From Polyangiaceae bacterium (lineage in GTDB: Bacteria; Myxococcota_A; Polyangia; Polyangiales; Polyangiaceae), in contig JADJYE010000007.1 of assembly GCA_016719945.1 (NCBI GenBank), positions 62,001-126,000 of the forward strand: a stretch of DNA of 64,000 bases, in the 5' to 3' direction. Within the stretch, counting starts at the first letter, position 1. Each line of letters opens with the position of its first letter. The translations under genes and the position numbers were made by a program. Of the stretch, positions 34,327 to 43,241 are shown piece by piece. The notes under the pieces were generated by a model. It did no database searches, had not been told where the DNA came from, and saw only the letters and a list, made by a program, of their open reading frames with translations.

Positions 34327-36219
34327 ATGGTCCGTCGCCCCTCCGACAGCGAGATCGCCACCAAGCGCCTGCCGCGACACCGGACGCCGGAGGCCGAGAC
34401 GATGAAGATCTCTCGGTTCGCGAAGAAAGAGCCGGAGCGCCCGGTCAACATCGGCGAGGTCTTGGGCCGCGACCTGGGCGAGGACACCGTCGTCGATCGC
34501 TACCGCAACCTCGAGCTGCTCGGACGCGGCGGCATGGGCGAGGTGACGCGCGCCGAAGACACCCTGATCGGCCGCGAGGTCGCGCTCAAGACGATGCGCG
34601 TGCCGATGGGCGACAAGCCGACCTGGGCGAGCGAGCGTTTCCTGCGTGAGGCCCGCGTGCAGGGACAGCTCGAGCACCCGGCGATCGTGCCCGTCTACGA
34701 CATCAGCAACGACAGCGAGGGTCAGCCATTCTTCACCATGAAGCGCGTGCGCGGACAGACGCTCGAAGACGTGCTCTCGGAGCAGCGCGACCTGTCCCGG
34801 ACGCAGCGAAAAGGGGCGCGCCGGCACCGGCTGCTCTCGGCGTTCGTCACCGTCTGCCTCGCCATGCACTACGCGCACGAGCGCGGTGTGGTGCACCGCG
34901 ACCTCAAGCCGGACAACATCATGCTCGGCGCGCACGGCGAGGTGCACGTCCTCGACTGGGGGGTGGCCAGGCTGATCACGGCAGAGCCGCACGACGCCCC
35001 GCTCGACGAGAACGACACGCGCCCGGGAGAGATGGTCGGGACGCCCGGCTACATGTCCCCGGAGCAGGTCCTCGGGCAGCTCGAGCTGGTCGACGCGTCC
35101 AGCGACGTGTTCGCGCTCGGCACCATCCTCTACGAGATCCTCACGCTCGAGCCGTTCTTCCCGCAGCAGCACGCGACCGAGATCCTCCACGCGACGATCG
35201 ACGCGAACCGCACGCCGCCGCCCCCGAAGGACTGCCCGCCCGAGCTGTACGCGCTCTGCCTCCGCGCGACCCGCTACGATAAAGACGATCGGCCGCAGTC
35301 CGCGCGTGAGCTCGCCGACGCGGTCGAGCGCTACCTCGACGGGGACCGCGACCGGGAGCTGCGCCAGAAGCTCGCGGACGATCAGGCCGAGCACGCGCGC
35401 GAGCTCGCGAGCCTGGCGCTCGACGGCCCCGAGGCGAACCGTGAGCACAACCGATCGCAGGCGATGCGCGAGGCGGGGCGCGCCCTCGCCCTCTTCCCTG
35501 AGCACGACGTCGCCCGCACCGTCGTGCTCAGGCTGCTCGCCACGCCGCCCGGGGCCATCCCCGACGCGGTCCAACAGGAGACGACGAAGCTCCGCGCCTC
35601 GCAGGGCCGCTCGTTCCTCCGGGACTTCTCCTTCCGGACGATCTCTTGGATCGTGTTCTGGCCGCTGGTCCTGCTGATGGGCATCAAGAGCGCGCCCGTC
35701 GTCGGCGCTGCCCTGGCGCTCGTCCTCGGCTGCGTCGGTTTTGCGTTCTGGCTCTCGCGAAAGCCGAGCGCCTCCAGCGAGTGGCGGCTCGGCCTGTTCG
35801 GAATGACCTGCGCCCTCGGGGTCGTCCTGTCGAGCATCTTCGGGCCGCTCGTGTTCGTGCCCGGCTACGTCGCGGTCAACACCGCCCTGTTCGGCGCGCA
35901 GTGCTCGAAGCGACATCGGGCTTGGGTCCTCGCGATCGGCTGCGCGACCATCGCCGTGCCCCTCGCGCTCGAGCTCGCCGGGGTGCTCCCGCCCTCGATG
36001 AGCTTCTCGACCGAGGCGGTGACGCTGCTGCCGAGGGCCACCTGGTTCACCAGCGCGCCCGCGATGATCGCGCTCGCGGCGGTGAGCTTCGCGGGCGTGA
36101 TCGCGCCGTCGCTCGTCGCCTCGCGCCTGCGTGACGCCCTGCTCGAGGCCGACGCGAGGCTCTTGCTCCACAAGTGGCACATCGAGCAGCTCGCGCCCAC
36201 CAAGCTGTCGCAGAGCTGA
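34327..36219 (+). CDS. Ser/Thr protein kinase with polytopic C-terminal membrane domain
   Basis: 630 residues. Kinase domain ~59-330: glycine loop GRGGMGEV (66-73), K88, HRDLKPDNI with D192, then LDWGVAR, where DWG (D210) replaces DFG. The activation loop continues to GTPGYMSPEQV. A helical linker (~345-425, AEHAREL) is followed by five to six membrane helices (~445-605: WIVFWPLVLLMGI, APVVGAALALVLGCVGF, FGMTCALGVVLSSIFGPLVFVPGYVAV, VLAIGCATIAVPLALE, APAMIALAAVSFAGV). Most bacterial kinases have one helix; a polytopic sensor domain is unusual. Another zinc-finger gene lies just upstream on the same strand. Confidence 0.9.
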   Translation: MVRRPSDSEIATKRLPRHRTPEAETMKISRFAKKEPERPVNIGEVLGRDLGEDTVVDRYRNLELLGRGGMGEVTRAEDTLIGREVALKTMRVPMGDKPTWASERFLREARVQGQLEHPAIVPVYDISNDSEGQPFFTMKRVRGQTLEDVLSEQRDLSRTQRKGARRHRLLSAFVTVCLAMHYAHERGVVHRDLKPDNIMLGAHGEVHVLDWGVARLITAEPHDAPLDENDTRPGEMVGTPGYMSPEQVLGQLELVDASSDVFALGTILYEILTLEPFFPQQHATEILHATIDANRTPPPPKDCPPELYALCLRATRYDKDDRPQSARELADAVERYLDGDRDRELRQKLADDQAEHARELASLALDGPEANREHNRSQAMREAGRALALFPEHDVARTVVLRLLATPPGAIPDAVQQETTKLRASQGRSFLRDFSFRTISWIVFWPLVLLMGIKSAPVVGAALALVLGCVGFAFWLSRKPSASSEWRLGLFGMTCALGVVLSSIFGPLVFVPGYVAVNTALFGAQCSKRHRAWVLAIGCATIAVPLALELAGVLPPSMSFSTEAVTLLPRATWFTSAPAMIALAAVSFAGVIAPSLVASRLRDALLEADARLLLHKWHIEQLAPTKLSQS

Positions 36220-36221
36220 AG

Positions 36222-37313
36222 CTACCGATCGGCCGAGCGAGGTCGGCGCCGCAAGATGGGCTTCTCGACGAGGTAATAGGAGGCAGCCCCCGCCGCGAGG
36301 GCGCAGGCGAGGCTCACCGGCAGCGACGACACGAAGGCCACGGCAGGCGGCCCGGAGACGTACGACTGCCTGAGGAACACCTGCTGCCAGAGGTAGAGCG
36401 AGTAGCTCAGCACGCCGAGCCGCTCGAGCCACGGGTGGAGTAGCAGCCTGCCGAGCGGGTCGGACTGCGAGCTCACCGCGCGGTCGACGACGAGCGCGAA
36501 CCCGACGTTGCTGAAGCTGACGCCGACGAGCGTCCACACCGTCGGCCGATCTTCGAGCAGGTAGCTGAAGAACGCGGTCGGAAAGAAGAGGTACGTGAGC
36601 GGCGTCGCGCGCGTCTTCACCAGCGCGCGCTCGATCAGCGCCGCGAGCGGCCCAGCGGCCGCGCGCGCGTCGGCCGTTCGCGCGAAGGCGAGCAGGCACC
36701 CGGTCGCGATGCTGTCGGCCACCGCGGGCGCGGCCTGCCACACCAGCGCGTCGAGCTCCACGGGCAGCGCCTTCACCACGAGGTACCGGCAGATCGGCGC
36801 GACGACGCAGGCGACGACCGCGGTCCAGAACGCCCACACCCGCCCGCCGAGCGCGAACATGACCGGCCACAGGAGGTAGAACTGCTCCTCGACCGAGAGC
36901 GACCAGATGTGGCTCACGAACCAATGGCGCTCGACGTCGAAGTTGGTCGTGTACGTCGCGGCGTGGACCAGGTCGTTGGTCGCGATGTCGACGCCGAAGC
37001 CGAAGCGCAACGCGACCAAGAAGCCGAGGTAGACCGCGTACGCGGGCAAGATGCGGTACGCCCGGCGCACGTAGAAGGCCTTGATCGAGACCGACCCGTG
37101 GCGCACCTCTTCGTCGAGCATCAGCTTCGTGATCAAGAAGCCGCTGATCACGAAGAAGACGCGCACGCCGACCTTGCCCCATTGGTGCGCGGCGCCCAGC
37201 GGCACGAGGCTGCCCCCGACGAGCTGCGTGCCGGCGGCGTGCGACGCCATCACCATCAGGATGGAGACCGCCCTCAGACCGTCGAGACCGAGGAGCCTTC
37301 CGCCGCCCGCCAT
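36222..37313 (-). CDS. Acyltransferase-3 (OafA/YrhL-type) membrane protein
   Basis: 363 residues. N-terminal GLDGLRAVSILMVMASHAAG (H of the active-site region near residue 25) and FFVISGFLITKLMLDEE are classical. The arginine-rich FYVRRAYRILPAYAV, the RxHF region and the SVEEQFYLLWPVMF motif follow. About ten membrane helices. The family transfers acyl groups from cytoplasmic acyl-CoA to extracellular polysaccharide or lipid targets. It converges on the kinase gene (2-base gap), and its 5' side faces the penicillin-acylase gene (divergent, ~75 bases). Confidence 0.9.
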   Translation of the reverse strand: MAGGGRLLGLDGLRAVSILMVMASHAAGTQLVGGSLVPLGAAHQWGKVGVRVFFVISGFLITKLMLDEEVRHGSVSIKAFYVRRAYRILPAYAVYLGFLVALRFGFGVDIATNDLVHAATYTTNFDVERHWFVSHIWSLSVEEQFYLLWPVMFALGGRVWAFWTAVVACVVAPICRYLVVKALPVELDALVWQAAPAVADSIATGCLLAFARTADARAAAGPLAALIERALVKTRATPLTYLFFPTAFFSYLLEDRPTVWTLVGVSFSNVGFALVVDRAVSSQSDPLGRLLLHPWLERLGVLSYSLYLWQQVFLRQSYVSGPPAVAFVSSLPVSLACALAAGAASYYLVEKPILRRRPRSADR

Positions 37314-37388
37314 TCGGCCTCACCCATACAGCACGAGGCGGCGCTCACGCGAGCGTCCCGGCCGGCCGGCGTGGTATAGCGCCCGGCC

Positions 37389-39785
37389 ATGAAGCCGGAG
37401 GGGGAACGAAGGTTGCGCAGCCTCGCGCGGCTCGCGCTGCGCGCGGCGTTGGGCCGGCGCCTGCCCAAGCTCGACGGTTCGCTCGAGCTCTCCGGCCTTC
37501 AGGGCCCCGTCACGATCTACCGAGACGCGTACGGCATCCCGCATATCCGGGGCGGCTCGGACGCGGACGTCTTCTTCGCGCAGGGGTTTTGCCACGGGCA
37601 AGACCGCGCGGGGCAGCTCGAGATCACCGTGCGCACGGTCCGTGGCACGCTCGCCGCCGTCGCCGGCAAGGACGCGCTCCCCGTCGACAGGCTGTGCCGG
37701 CGCGTGGGCTTCCGGCGCGCCGCGGAGCAGCAGCTCGCCGTCGCCCGCCCCGAGGTGCGCGCGCAGCTCGAGGCGTACGTGGCAGGGCTCAACGCCGGAA
37801 CGACGGCCGGCTCGAACGGGCGAGCCCACGAGCTCGTGCTGCTCGGGTGCGAGCCCACGAGCTGGGAGCCAGCCGATGTCCAGGCGGTCTCGGGCCTGCT
37901 CTGCTTCGCGCTCGCGGCGAACTGGGACGTCGAGCTGCTCCGCTGGGAGATGCTCAAGCGGGACGGAGAGGCGGCGCTGGTGGCCCTCGACGCCCCCTAC
38001 CCGGACGACCTGCCCACGTCGGTCCCCCCGCGAACGACCGCGGGCACGGCCGCGGATCGGCTGCTCATGGATCTCGAGGTGCTGCGCGAGGTCTTCCCGA
38101 TTCAGGGCGCTTCGAACGCATGGGCGCTCTCGGGCGCGCGCACGAAGACCGGCCGGCCGATGCTGGCGGCCGATCCCCACCTGCCTCCGGACATCCCAGC
38201 GCACTGGTACCTGTCGCACCTCGCCACCCCCGAGTGGCGCGCCTCGGGCGCGAGCTTCGTCGGCATCCCCGCGCTCGGGCTTGGTCACAACGAGCACTGC
38301 GCCTGGGCGGTGACCGCCGCGCACGTCGACAACACCGATCTGTTCCTCGAGGAGGTGGGGCCCGACGGGCGCAGCGTGCGCGAAGGGGAGCGGTTCGTCC
38401 CGTGCGAGGTCCGGCGCGAGACCATCGAGGTGAAGGGCCAGGAGCCGGTCGTCGAGGAGGTGCTGCTCACCAGGCGAGGCCCGATCGTGGGGCCGGCGCT
38501 TCAGGCCGGAGGTGAGGCGCTCTCGATGTCCGCCACGTGGCTGGCGCCGCGCCCTTACACGGGGCTGCACATGGCCCACCGGGCGACCTCGAGGCGGGCG
38601 TTCCACGACCTCTTCCGCGAGGCGTCGACCTCGAGCATCAACGTGGTCTACGCCGATCGCGAGGGCTCCGTCGCGTGGCGCCTCGGGGTCGAGGTGCCGA
38701 TCCGAGGCTCGGGTCATGGCACCTTGCCGCGCCCAGGGTGGACCCCAAACGCCGGCTGGAAGGAGGAGCTCGTGCCCTTCGAGCAGATGCCGTTCATCGA
38801 GGACCCCGACGTCGGCTTCGTGGTGAGCGCCAACAACGCGCCCACCGCGAGGGCCGACGGGGGCCCCTGGTTCGGGATGGATTTTCTCGACGGCTACCGA
38901 CAGAAGGCGATCGCCGACGCCCTCGCCGAGAGGCACGACTGGTCGCTCGCCGAGCTGTCGGCGCTGCAAGCCGACACGCGCAGCATCCCTTGGGAGCAAG
39001 TGCGCGCGCAGGTCCTCGCGAGCGCGGTCTCCGACGGGCGCGCGCGCCGCGCGCTGCACCTGCTCGAGCGCTGGGACGGCCGCATGTCAGCCAGCTCGAT
39101 CGAGGCGTCGATCTTCACGCTGTTCACGTGCGAGCTGATGAAGCGCGTCGTGCGCGCGAAGGCCCCGCACACCGCGGGGCGCGCGCTCGGCGCGGGCTTC
39201 CACATGGCCTTGCCGAACAACACGATGATCACCCGGCGGATGAGCCACCTCTGCCGGCTGCTCGTCGAGCAGCCGGACGGGTTTCTGCCCGAGGGGTGGG
39301 AGCAGGCCATCGAGCGCGCGCTCGCGGCGGCCGTGCTGACGCTCGAGCGGGCGCGAGGCGCAGACGAGCGCCAGTGGGCTTGGGGCGCGGCGAGGCCGCT
39401 GCGCCTGCACCACGCGATGGGCAAGACCGTGCCGCCGCTCGACCTCGCGTTCGGGGTGGGTCCGGTCGAGTTCGCGGGCGACGCGTCGACCATCCACCAG
39501 GCGACGGTCGATCTCGTCGAGCCGCTCGGCAACCCGCTCGGCGTCCCCAACCTGCGCATCGCGATCGACGTCGGCGCCTGGGACAACAGCCGCTTCTGCC
39601 TGATCGCGGGCCAGAGCGGCAACGCGATGTCGCCCCACCACTTCGATCAGCACGAGGCGTGGCGCTCCGGTGGCCTGCCGATCGCCTGGACGGAGCAGGC
39701 CGCCCGGGCGACCGCGCGGCACACGCTCACGCTGCGACCGATCCCCGACACCGGAGCCCCGAAGGGGCCCATGAGGAGAGCCTGA
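37389..39785 (+). CDS. Penicillin acylase family (Ntn-hydrolase) protein
   Basis: 798 residues. N-terminal GPVTIYRDAYGIPHIRGGSDADVFFAQGFCHGQDRAGQLE is the family signature. The autoprocessing nucleophile is in IQGASNAWALSG: Ser at residue 242, base 38112. Downstream GHNEHCAWAVTAAHVDNTDLF and VVSANNAP complete the beta-chain. The family cleaves amide bonds in penicillins, N-acyl-homoserine lactones or aculeacin-type compounds. No clear signal peptide is visible, unlike most members. Specificity unknown; a quorum-quenching or natural-product deacylase role is possible. The methyltransferase gene follows after 4 bases, suggesting an operon. Confidence 0.9.
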   Translation: MKPEGERRLRSLARLALRAALGRRLPKLDGSLELSGLQGPVTIYRDAYGIPHIRGGSDADVFFAQGFCHGQDRAGQLEITVRTVRGTLAAVAGKDALPVDRLCRRVGFRRAAEQQLAVARPEVRAQLEAYVAGLNAGTTAGSNGRAHELVLLGCEPTSWEPADVQAVSGLLCFALAANWDVELLRWEMLKRDGEAALVALDAPYPDDLPTSVPPRTTAGTAADRLLMDLEVLREVFPIQGASNAWALSGARTKTGRPMLAADPHLPPDIPAHWYLSHLATPEWRASGASFVGIPALGLGHNEHCAWAVTAAHVDNTDLFLEEVGPDGRSVREGERFVPCEVRRETIEVKGQEPVVEEVLLTRRGPIVGPALQAGGEALSMSATWLAPRPYTGLHMAHRATSRRAFHDLFREASTSSINVVYADREGSVAWRLGVEVPIRGSGHGTLPRPGWTPNAGWKEELVPFEQMPFIEDPDVGFVVSANNAPTARADGGPWFGMDFLDGYRQKAIADALAERHDWSLAELSALQADTRSIPWEQVRAQVLASAVSDGRARRALHLLERWDGRMSASSIEASIFTLFTCELMKRVVRAKAPHTAGRALGAGFHMALPNNTMITRRMSHLCRLLVEQPDGFLPEGWEQAIERALAAAVLTLERARGADERQWAWGAARPLRLHHAMGKTVPPLDLAFGVGPVEFAGDASTIHQATVDLVEPLGNPLGVPNLRIAIDVGAWDNSRFCLIAGQSGNAMSPHHFDQHEAWRSGGLPIAWTEQAARATARHTLTLRPIPDTGAPKGPMRRA

Positions 39786-39789
39786 AGCA

Positions 39790-40569
39790 ATGAGCCCCGA
39801 GGCCGTGTTCTTCGATTTCGCCGAGCTCTTCGACGCCGAGGAGTACCTGTATTTCATGGCCGAGTCGCTGCGCGCCGAGGACACCCCGGCGCAGGTCGAC
39901 TTCCTCGAGCGGGCGCTGGCGGCGCCTGCGGGCGGCAAGGTCATCGACCTTGGCTGCGGCCACGGCCGCCACGCCATCGAGCTCGCGCGGCGCGGCTACC
40001 AGGTGGTCGGGGTCGACCTCGTGGAGGGGTTCCTCGACGTGGCGCGGCGCGACGCAGAGGCGGCGGGCGTCGGCGCGACCTTCGTGCGCGGCGACATCGG
40101 CCACTTCGAAGGCGACGGGAGCTTCGACGGCGCGGCGTGCCTGTTCGACGCGTTCGGCTTCTTCGACGACGCGCACTCCATCGGCACGCTGAGGGGCGCG
40201 CACAAGGCGCTGAAGATCGGCGGCCGCTTCGTGCTCGACCTGAGGACGCGCGAGTGGATGGTGAGGGTGCCCGCCTGCGCGGTGACCGACATGGGCAACG
40301 GGGATCTGATGATCGATCGTCACCATTTCGACATCGCGACGGGGCGCTTCGTCGATCGCAGGACGTACCTCCGGGGCGGCAAGCAGCGGGAGGTGATGTT
40401 CTCGGTGCGCTTGTACGCTTTCACGGAGATTCGGCTCATTTTGCACTCGGTCGGCTTCGAGATCGAGGGCGTCTTCGGCGGCTTCGACGGCTCGCCGCTG
40501 TCGGCCAACAAGCCGCGGACGGTCGTCGTGTGCCGCAAGGTCGAGCCCCCCACCGAGAGCACCGCCTGA
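39790..40569 (+). CDS. Class I SAM-dependent methyltransferase
   Basis: 259 residues. SAM motif VIDLGCGHGRH at residues 51-61, acidic VVGVDLV at strand-2 end, GDIGHF and FDGAACLFDAFGFFDDA (motif IV region), then ALKIGGRFVLDL. The order fits small-molecule methyltransferases of the UbiE/ methyltransf_25 type. Target unknown. It starts 4 bases after the penicillin-acylase gene, and its stop overlaps the SDR start (TGATG), so all three genes are probably one operon. Confidence 0.9.
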   Translation: MSPEAVFFDFAELFDAEEYLYFMAESLRAEDTPAQVDFLERALAAPAGGKVIDLGCGHGRHAIELARRGYQVVGVDLVEGFLDVARRDAEAAGVGATFVRGDIGHFEGDGSFDGAACLFDAFGFFDDAHSIGTLRGAHKALKIGGRFVLDLRTREWMVRVPACAVTDMGNGDLMIDRHHFDIATGRFVDRRTYLRGGKQREVMFSVRLYAFTEIRLILHSVGFEIEGVFGGFDGSPLSANKPRTVVVCRKVEPPTESTA

Positions 40570-41327
40570 TGCGCTACCGCGCGGCGGTCATCACCGGCGC
40601 GTCCAGCGGGATCGGCCGGTCGCTCGCCGTGCGGCTGGCCGAGCGCGGCGTCGCCTCGCTCGTGCTGGTGGCGCGTCGCCGCGAGCTGCTCGAGGAGGTG
40701 GCGCGCGAGATCCGCGCCCACGAGCGGCGCGCGTACGTCGAGTGCCTCGACGTAGCGGACACCGAGCGCACCGTGGAGCGGCTGCGAGCGCTCGACCGGG
40801 AGCTCGGGCTCGACCTCGTCGTCGCGAACGCGGGCGTCGGCGCGGCGGCCGGGGTCGACCCGCTCGCGTGGGAGACGCTGAGGGGGCCGCTGCACGTGAA
40901 CCTGTGCGGCGCCGCGGCGACCCTCAGCGCGGCGCTGCCAGGGATGCTCGAGAGGCGGCGGGGCCACCTCGTTGGCATCGGCTCGCTATCGGCCTTCGGC
41001 GCCCTGCCCGGGTCGGCGGCGTATTGCACCCCCAAGGCGGGGCTGTCGATGCTCCTCGACTGCATGCGGCTCGATCTGCAGGGGACGGGCGTCGACGTGA
41101 CCCACGTCCGGCTCGGCTTCGTGCGGACCGAGATGGTCGCGAGGTCGACCCACCCGCTGCCGCAGCTGCTCGAGCCCGAGCAGGTCGCCGACGAGCTCAG
41201 CGAGCGCCTCCCCGCCGCGCCTCGCGAGATCGTCCTCCCGAGGGCGCTCGGCGCGCTCACCCGGGCGTACGGCGCCCTGCCGGGGCGGCTGCGTGATCTC
41301 GCGGCGCGCGCCGTGACGGGCCTCTGA
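40569..41327 (+). CDS. SDR family oxidoreductase
   Basis: 252 residues from the ATG overlapping the previous stop (TGATG); earlier in-frame codons would read back through the methyltransferase gene. TGASSGIG near residues 9-16, VANAG (NNAG region), SLSAFGALPGSAAYCTPKAGLSMLL (S...YxxxK). The C-terminus LRDLAARAVTGL is unlike most SDRs and resembles the DltE/YqjQ-type. Third gene of the acylase operon. Substrate unknown. The histone-deacetylase gene follows after 35 bases. Confidence 0.9.
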   Translation: MRYRAAVITGASSGIGRSLAVRLAERGVASLVLVARRRELLEEVAREIRAHERRAYVECLDVADTERTVERLRALDRELGLDLVVANAGVGAAAGVDPLAWETLRGPLHVNLCGAAATLSAALPGMLERRRGHLVGIGSLSAFGALPGSAAYCTPKAGLSMLLDCMRLDLQGTGVDVTHVRLGFVRTEMVARSTHPLPQLLEPEQVADELSERLPAAPREIVLPRALGALTRAYGALPGRLRDLAARAVTGL

Positions 41328-41362
41328 GGACAGCGCCGCGCGGGCTGCTAGACTGCGCGCCG

Positions 41363-43219
41363 ATGAGCGGTCCGTCTTCGACGCGGGGCGGCCTCCTGGC
41401 CGCCGCGGGCGCCGCGCGGCACTTCGGCAAGCGCCTGCGCCGCCTCGGCCTGCGCTGGAGCCTCCCAGGAGCGAGGATCGTCTTCGATCGGCGCTATGTC
41501 CTGCCGATCGACGAGCCCGCGGACGGGCGCCGCGCCGAGAAGATCTTGCGGTACCTCGAGGCCGAGGGGGCGCTCGGCGCGGCGACGCTCCTCGTCCCGC
41601 CGCCGATGCGGGTCACGGACGCGCTGCGGGTTCACGACGCCGCGTACCTCTCGAGCCTCGACGATCCGGAGGTCCTCGAGAGCATCTTCTTCTCTCGAGG
41701 GCTCGGGGGGCTCGAGCCAGGGGCGGTCCTCGAGGCGCAGCGCGCCGCCACCGCGGGCACGGTGCACGCCGCCACGATCGCGCTCCGCTACCCTTGGCTC
41801 AAGAGCCCGGTGGTCAACCTCGGCGGCGGCTTCCACCATGCGCGCCGCGCCAAGGGCGCCGGGTTCTGCTCGCTGAACGACGTCGCGATCGCGATCGACA
41901 AGGTCCGCGGTGAAGGGTTCGACGGCACCGTGCTCGTGGTCGACCTCGACTTCCACCACGGCGACGGGACCCGCAGCCTGTACGCAGACGATCCGACCGT
42001 CTTCACCTATTCGATCCACGCGCAGAGCTGGGACGACTCGACCGCCGTCGCGGCCATCGACGTGGAGCTCGACAACGCGGTCGGCGACGGGAGCTATCTG
42101 AAGGCGCTCGACGAGACCTTGCCCGAGGCGTTCGAGCGCGCCCGCCCGAAGCTCGTGTTCTACGTGGCAGGTGCGGACGTCGCCGCGACCGACACCCTGG
42201 GGAGCTGGCGGTTGACAGCCGGAGGGATGCTCGCGCGAGACCGGCGTGTGCTCGAGCGCGCGCACGGTGTGCCGACCGTCATGGTCCTCGCCGGCGGCTA
42301 CGGCCGCGAGGCGTGGCGCTACCCAGCGCGGACGCTGCTCTGGCTGCTCACGGGAGACGATCAGCCGATCCCGACCTCGGACGAGCAGGCCCTCGCTCGC
42401 TTCCGGCGCATCCGGCGCAGCATCTCGAGCCTGGCGCTGCGGAACGACCCCAGCGTCGCCGCGGAGGACGAGCTGAAGATCACCGACGCCGACATCTACG
42501 GCGATCTCTTCACGGCCGCTCCCGAGCGCCGCTTCCTCGGGTTCTATTCGGCGTTCGGGCTCGAGGTCGCCTTCGAGCGCTACGGCCTGGCCGAGCACCT
42601 GCGCTCGCGCGGCTACGACGGCTTCGTGCTCGACGCCGACTCGCGCGTGGGCTCGGTGGGTCAGGGCCTGCGCGTCTACGCAGACGCCAGCCGCAAGGAG
42701 GTGCTGATCGAGCTGGTCGTGTCGGAGCTCTACTTCGAGCCTGGCGCGAAGCTCATGTGCATCGAGTGGCTGCTGCTCCAGGATCCACACGCCGAGCCCC
42801 GAAAAGATCCGCTGCTGCCCGGGCAGAAGCACCCCGGGCTCGGCTGCTCGCGCATCGTCGTCGGCATGCTGGTGATGGCGTGCGAGCGCCTGCGCTTCGA
42901 CGGCCTCACGCTCGTGCCCGCACATTTCCACGTGGCGGCCGTGACGCGACGGTCGCTGCGCTTCCTCGAGCCCGAGGCCGAGGCGCTGTTCCTCGCCCTG
43001 GCCGCCGCGACCAAAGACCTCCCGCTCGCGGAGGCCTCGCTGGCGATCGAGTCGGGGCGGGTGCGCAGCGCCTCGACCGGTGAGGTCGTCCGCTACGAGC
43101 CCGCGCGAATGGTCTTGCCCGTCAGCGAGGCGTTCAAGGCGCGGCTCGATGACGCGAGCTACGCGCGCCGCGTGGAAGAGGCGGCGCGCGGGCTCGAGCT
43201 GGTCCTCGCGCCCGAGTGA
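41363..43219 (+). CDS. Histone-deacetylase-family protein with extra C-terminal domain
   Basis: 618 residues. Deacetylase domain ~35-335: NLGGGFHHARRAKGAGFCSLNDVAIAI, DLDFHHGDGT (D196, H198 as zinc ligands), and GADVAATDTLGSWRLT (third ligand region). Such enzymes in bacteria are acetylpolyamine or acetoin-utilisation (AcuC/HdaH)-type amidohydrolases. Residues ~340-618 form an additional domain I do not recognise (GFYSAFGLEVAFERYGLAEHLRSRGYDGF, LIELVVSELYFEPGAKLMCIEWLLLQDP, SEAFKARLDD). It has no signal peptide. A typical member is 300-380 residues, so this one is a fusion. Confidence 0.88.
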   Translation: MSGPSSTRGGLLAAAGAARHFGKRLRRLGLRWSLPGARIVFDRRYVLPIDEPADGRRAEKILRYLEAEGALGAATLLVPPPMRVTDALRVHDAAYLSSLDDPEVLESIFFSRGLGGLEPGAVLEAQRAATAGTVHAATIALRYPWLKSPVVNLGGGFHHARRAKGAGFCSLNDVAIAIDKVRGEGFDGTVLVVDLDFHHGDGTRSLYADDPTVFTYSIHAQSWDDSTAVAAIDVELDNAVGDGSYLKALDETLPEAFERARPKLVFYVAGADVAATDTLGSWRLTAGGMLARDRRVLERAHGVPTVMVLAGGYGREAWRYPARTLLWLLTGDDQPIPTSDEQALARFRRIRRSISSLALRNDPSVAAEDELKITDADIYGDLFTAAPERRFLGFYSAFGLEVAFERYGLAEHLRSRGYDGFVLDADSRVGSVGQGLRVYADASRKEVLIELVVSELYFEPGAKLMCIEWLLLQDPHAEPRKDPLLPGQKHPGLGCSRIVVGMLVMACERLRFDGLTLVPAHFHVAAVTRRSLRFLEPEAEALFLALAAATKDLPLAEASLAIESGRVRSASTGEVVRYEPARMVLPVSEAFKARLDDASYARRVEEAARGLELVLAPE

Positions 43220-43241
43220 CGAGCGGGCCGCGCTCGGCGCG

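Noticed and set aside
34312..37323. 1003-codon open frame on the minus strand
   Set aside because: It reads antisense through the kinase gene and out of frame through the acyltransferase gene. Its translation is His/Arg/Glu-rich without family resemblance, as expected from high-GC third-position bias.
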